DNA of 6,860 bases from Vulcanimicrobiota bacterium (GTDB taxonomy: Bacteria > Vulcanimicrobiota > Vulcanimicrobiia > Vulcanimicrobiales > Vulcanimicrobiaceae), in the NCBI GenBank assembly GCA_019233165.1, contig JAFAMS010000145.1, positions 1 to 6,860 on the forward strand, in the 5' to 3' direction. Position numbers and translations under genes: made by a program. Below the pieces are notes generated by a model that saw only the letters and a list, made by a program, of their open reading frames with translations, was not told where the DNA came from and did not search any database. This document shows positions 5,084 to 6,860 of this stretch, piece after piece (position 1 is the stretch's first letter; each line of letters begins with the position of its first letter).

Positions 5084-5109
5084 GTTCAAGACTCGCGAGC
5101 CTCGGGTAG
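5084..5109 (+). promoter_or_regulatory. SigB/SigF-like promoter candidate just before the Nramp gene
   Basis: GTTCAA at 5084-5089, 14 bases, GGGTAG at 5104-5109. There is one mismatch in GTTT. It ends only 10 bases before the ATG at 5120, so a transcript from it would be leaderless or nearly so. That makes this the least certain of the five elements. Confidence 0.3.
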
Positions 5110-5119
5110 GAATTCCAGG

Positions 5120-6409
5120 ATGGAAGAGGCTCGGGAGTACTTGGCCGCGCTTCCGCGGTTCTTGACGAACTGTCGGAGTTTTCTAGCGAAAACCGGTCCG
5201 GGTCTGATCACCGGCGCCGCAGACGACGACCCGTCAGGGATCTCGACCTACGCAATCGCCGGCGCGACCGCCCGCTACTCGATGTTGTGGTTGGCGCCGC
5301 TAACGACCGTGATGATGATCGTCGTGCAGGGCATGTGCGCGCGGATCGGACTCGTAACCGGAATGGGCCTCGCCGAAGCATTGCGCAAGAACTTCCCGTT
5401 TCCGCTTGCCGCGGCACTCGGGATCATGACGATCGGGGCCAACACGTTGAATCTCGGCGCGGATCTCGCCGGGATGGCCGCGTCGATCCGTCTGCTTGTG
5501 GGCGGACCGCCGCTCCTGTGGGTGGTCGTTTTCGGCGTCGCGTGCTATGTCGCGCCCGTGTACCTCAACTACCGGACGTTCGTCAACGTGGTGAAAGTGC
5601 TGGCGCTCTCGCTCGGCGCGTACGTCGTGGCCATGTTCGCAATCCACCCGCCTTGGCTCGAGGTCCTCGCGAGCACCCTCATCCCGCGCGTGCACCTGGA
5701 CCGAACCTGGCTCACGACGGTCGTCGCCGTCCTAGGCACAACGATCACGCCGTATCTCTTCTACTGGCAAGCCTCGCTGATGGTTGAAGAAGACAAGGCG
5801 CAAGGGAAAGTGACGCTCACGCAGCGTCGCGGCGCGACGAAGAAAGAGGTCGCCGACGCGAACGCCGACGTCACGCTGGGGATGATCGTCTCCAACGCGA
5901 TCATGTTTTGCATCATCGTTACGACAGCGACGACGCTCAGCCGCACCGGGCACGCGTCGATCCAGAGCGCGCAGGATGCCGCCGAAGCCCTTCGGCCGCT
6001 CGCCGGCGACTTTGCGTACGTGCTCTTTGCGGCCGGGATGGTCGGGACCGGGCTGCTCGCGATTCCGACGCTGGCAGGCTCGTCGGCTTTCGTTTTCGCC
6101 GAGACGTTCAAGGTGCGCGGCGCATCGCTCGCGGCCACGCCCGACCGCGCGCCGCGATTCTACGGCGTCTTCGGGGCGGGGATCGCGATCGGAATCGCGT
6201 TCAACGTATTCCACGTCGACCCGATCGGCGCGCTCTTCTGGAGCGCCGTCGTCAACGGCGTGGCCGCTGTCCCACTGCTCGTCGTGATCACGCTGCTGGC
6301 GAATCGCCGCTCGCTCATGCAGCGCTGGACGAACTCGAGGGCGGCGAACGTCTGGGCGATCCTCACGATCGTGCTCATGGCCGGCGCGGCGATCGGGATG
6401 TTTTTCTAG
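5120..6409 (+). CDS. Nramp-family divalent metal transporter, non-canonical metal site
   Basis: This 429-residue inner-membrane protein of the SLC11/Nramp fold has about 11 hydrophobic segments. It opens with TGPGLITGAADDDPSG (25-40), the unwound first helix of the family. Other landmarks are GANTLNLGADLAGM (106-119), the segment TTITPYLFYWQ (207-217) in the place of helix 6, and a charged loop after it (223-249). Classical MntH proteins have DPGN in helix 1 and MPH in helix 6 to bind Mn2+ or Fe2+. Here these read DPSG (37-40) and TPY (210-212), so the usual asparagine and methionine are both replaced. This variant belongs to a broad, poorly characterised Nramp-related group, and Mg2+ or other ions are possible; the substrate is not decidable here. 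The start has only a weak AGGA (5108-5111). The gene follows the Spy-like gene by 45 bases and could be cotranscribed with it. Confidence 0.87.
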   Translation: MEEAREYLAALPRFLTNCRSFLAKTGPGLITGAADDDPSGISTYAIAGATARYSMLWLAPLTTVMMIVVQGMCARIGLVTGMGLAEALRKNFPFPLAAALGIMTIGANTLNLGADLAGMAASIRLLVGGPPLLWVVVFGVACYVAPVYLNYRTFVNVVKVLALSLGAYVVAMFAIHPPWLEVLASTLIPRVHLDRTWLTTVVAVLGTTITPYLFYWQASLMVEEDKAQGKVTLTQRRGATKKEVADANADVTLGMIVSNAIMFCIIVTTATTLSRTGHASIQSAQDAAEALRPLAGDFAYVLFAAGMVGTGLLAIPTLAGSSAFVFAETFKVRGASLAATPDRAPRFYGVFGAGIAIGIAFNVFHVDPIGALFWSAVVNGVAAVPLLVVITLLANRRSLMQRWTNSRAANVWAILTIVLMAGAAIGMFF

Positions 6410-6418
6410 TAAAACTAA

Positions 6419-6442
6419 GAGCGCCGGGTGCACCCGGCGCTC
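6419..6442. terminator. Perfect 24-base palindrome after the Nramp gene
   Basis: GAGCGCCGGGTG (6419-6430) is followed directly by its exact reverse complement (6431-6442). In RNA it would form a 10-bp GC-rich stem with a TGCA loop, starting 10 bases after the stop codon. No T-run follows on the + strand. On the - strand the hairpin is followed by TTAGTTTTA. It most likely ends or stabilises the Nramp transcript. Confidence 0.6.
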
Positions 6443-6454
6443 CACGGCCCTTTA

Positions 6455-6507
6455 GCGAAGAGAGTCGATTGTAACACGGTTAGCGACTCCCGTTCAAACC
6501 TCTTCGC
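6455..6507 (+). other. Nested inverted repeats upstream of the YCII gene
   Basis: GCGAAGAG (6455-6462) is the exact reverse complement of CTCTTCGC (6500-6507). Inside it AGTCG (6463-6467) pairs with CGACT (6484-6488), directly stacked on the outer stem, leaving an 11-base bulge (6489-6499). Four loop bases, ACGG (6476-6479), could also pair with CCGT in the bulge (6490-6493). The element sits in the 149-base gap before the YCII-related gene and could be a structured leader, a terminator or a remnant. A further palindrome, GGAGCGCTCC, is at 6511-6520. Confidence 0.35.
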
Positions 6508-6558
6508 CGCGGAGCGCTCCCGACGGGGGTCGTTTCACACGTAAGCGAACTCGCCCGA

Positions 6559-6860
6559 ATGCCGTATTTCGCCGTCGTGCGGGAGCGCGGGCCGGCTTGG
6601 GATTGGGCGTTGCCTATGCGGCGTCAGCAGCAATGGGAGACGCATGCGGCATTTATGGACGCGCTCGTCGACGAAGGATTCATCGTCGCCGGTGGGCCGC
6701 TCGGTGGAGAAGACGACGCGAAGCGCGTCTTGCATATCGTCGAGGCGTCCGAGCGTTCGGCGATCGAGGCGCGAATGGACGAAGACGTCTGGACGCAAAT
6801 GGAATTGCTTACGACGCTCAGTATCGAGCCGTGGACCGTCCTTTTGGGCAGCCTCGTGCG
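6559..6860 (+). CDS. YCII-related domain protein, 3'-truncated by window edge
   Basis: One hundred residues are visible before the window ends, with no stop codon. The protein begins with a beta strand and turn (PYFAVVRERGPAWD, 2-15), then a helix WETHAAFMDALVDEG (26-40) with His29, the strand and turn FIVAGGPLGG (41-50), RVLHIVEA (56-63), a helix from SERSAIEARMDED (64-76), and the final strand EPWTVLLG (90-97). This is the layout of the YCII-related, dimeric alpha/beta-barrel proteins, in which the helix histidine is often a putative active-site residue and GGP a conserved turn. Some relatives are dehalogenases or decarboxylases, and most have no known activity. The ATG at 6559 is the first start in a frame closed by a stop at 6481. 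No clear ribosome site precedes it. Only a short tail should be missing, as the family is about 95-110 residues long. A structured intergenic element lies upstream. Confidence 0.75.
   Translation, partial: MPYFAVVRERGPAWDWALPMRRQQQWETHAAFMDALVDEGFIVAGGPLGGEDDAKRVLHIVEASERSAIEARMDEDVWTQMELLTTLSIEPWTVLLGSLV

Noticed and set aside
4585..5109. 174-codon + strand frame overlapping the Spy-like gene
   Set aside because: Arg/His/Ser-rich product, starts inside the terminator hairpin, and the alternative frame encodes a signal peptide and two LTxxQ motifs.
5732..6445. 237-codon open frame on the - strand opposite the Nramp gene
   Set aside because: The product is an Arg/Asp/Glu-rich low-complexity sequence typical of antisense frames in GC-rich genes; the + strand frame is a clear membrane transporter.
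6490..6500. GTTCAAAC resembling a tRNA T-loop
   Set aside because: The flanking bases do not form a T-stem and no anticodon or acceptor arms can be built around it.

Overview
The window is a GC-rich chromosomal segment from a free-living bacterium. I see no phage, transposon, CRISPR or RNA gene. Short intergenic gaps, strong AGGAGG-type ribosome sites on several small genes, and a mixture of DUF3175, lmo0937-type, hemerythrin-like and Nramp-related genes suggest a soil or environmental lineage. Candidatus Eremiobacterota is one possibility, but that is a low-confidence impression and not something I can demonstrate.

Layout. (1) 1-1962 (+): the C-terminal three quarters of a UDP-glucose 6-dehydrogenase, cut by the left edge, overlaps by 4 bases a UDP-glucuronate decarboxylase. 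Together they make UDP-xylose from UDP-glucose, probably as the end of a cell-surface polysaccharide operon. (2) 1982-2940 (+): after a short hairpin region come a small acidic protein, a hemerythrin-like HHE protein and a 51-residue proline-rich protein. (3) 2921-3575 (-): an overlapping pair, a STAS-domain anti-sigma factor antagonist followed by a DUF3175 protein. (4) 3705-4107: a small Cys/His-rich protein (+) facing an lmo0937-type two-helix membrane protein (-). (5) 4279-5074 (+): a membrane-anchored Gly/Ser-rich protein with a good intrinsic terminator, then a secreted Spy-like LTxxQ protein. (6) 5120-6409 (+): an Nramp-family transporter with non-canonical metal-site motifs, followed by a perfect 24-base palindrome. 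(7) 6559-6860 (+): a YCII-related protein running off the right edge.

The most interesting pattern is a repeated promoter-like element. The form GTTT-like, two bases, 14 bases, GGGTAc/g recurs with identical spacing at five places: upstream of the hemerythrin gene, the Cys/His-rich gene, the lmo0937-type gene (- strand), the Gly/Ser-rich membrane gene and, very close to its start, the Nramp gene. This matches the promoter class read by SigB/SigF-type sigma factors. The STAS protein in the middle of the cluster belongs to the family that controls such sigma factors by partner switching. My inference is that positions 2200-6410 are largely a compact general-stress regulon island of small envelope, metal or oxygen-binding and regulatory proteins, distinct from the sugar-nucleotide operon at the left.
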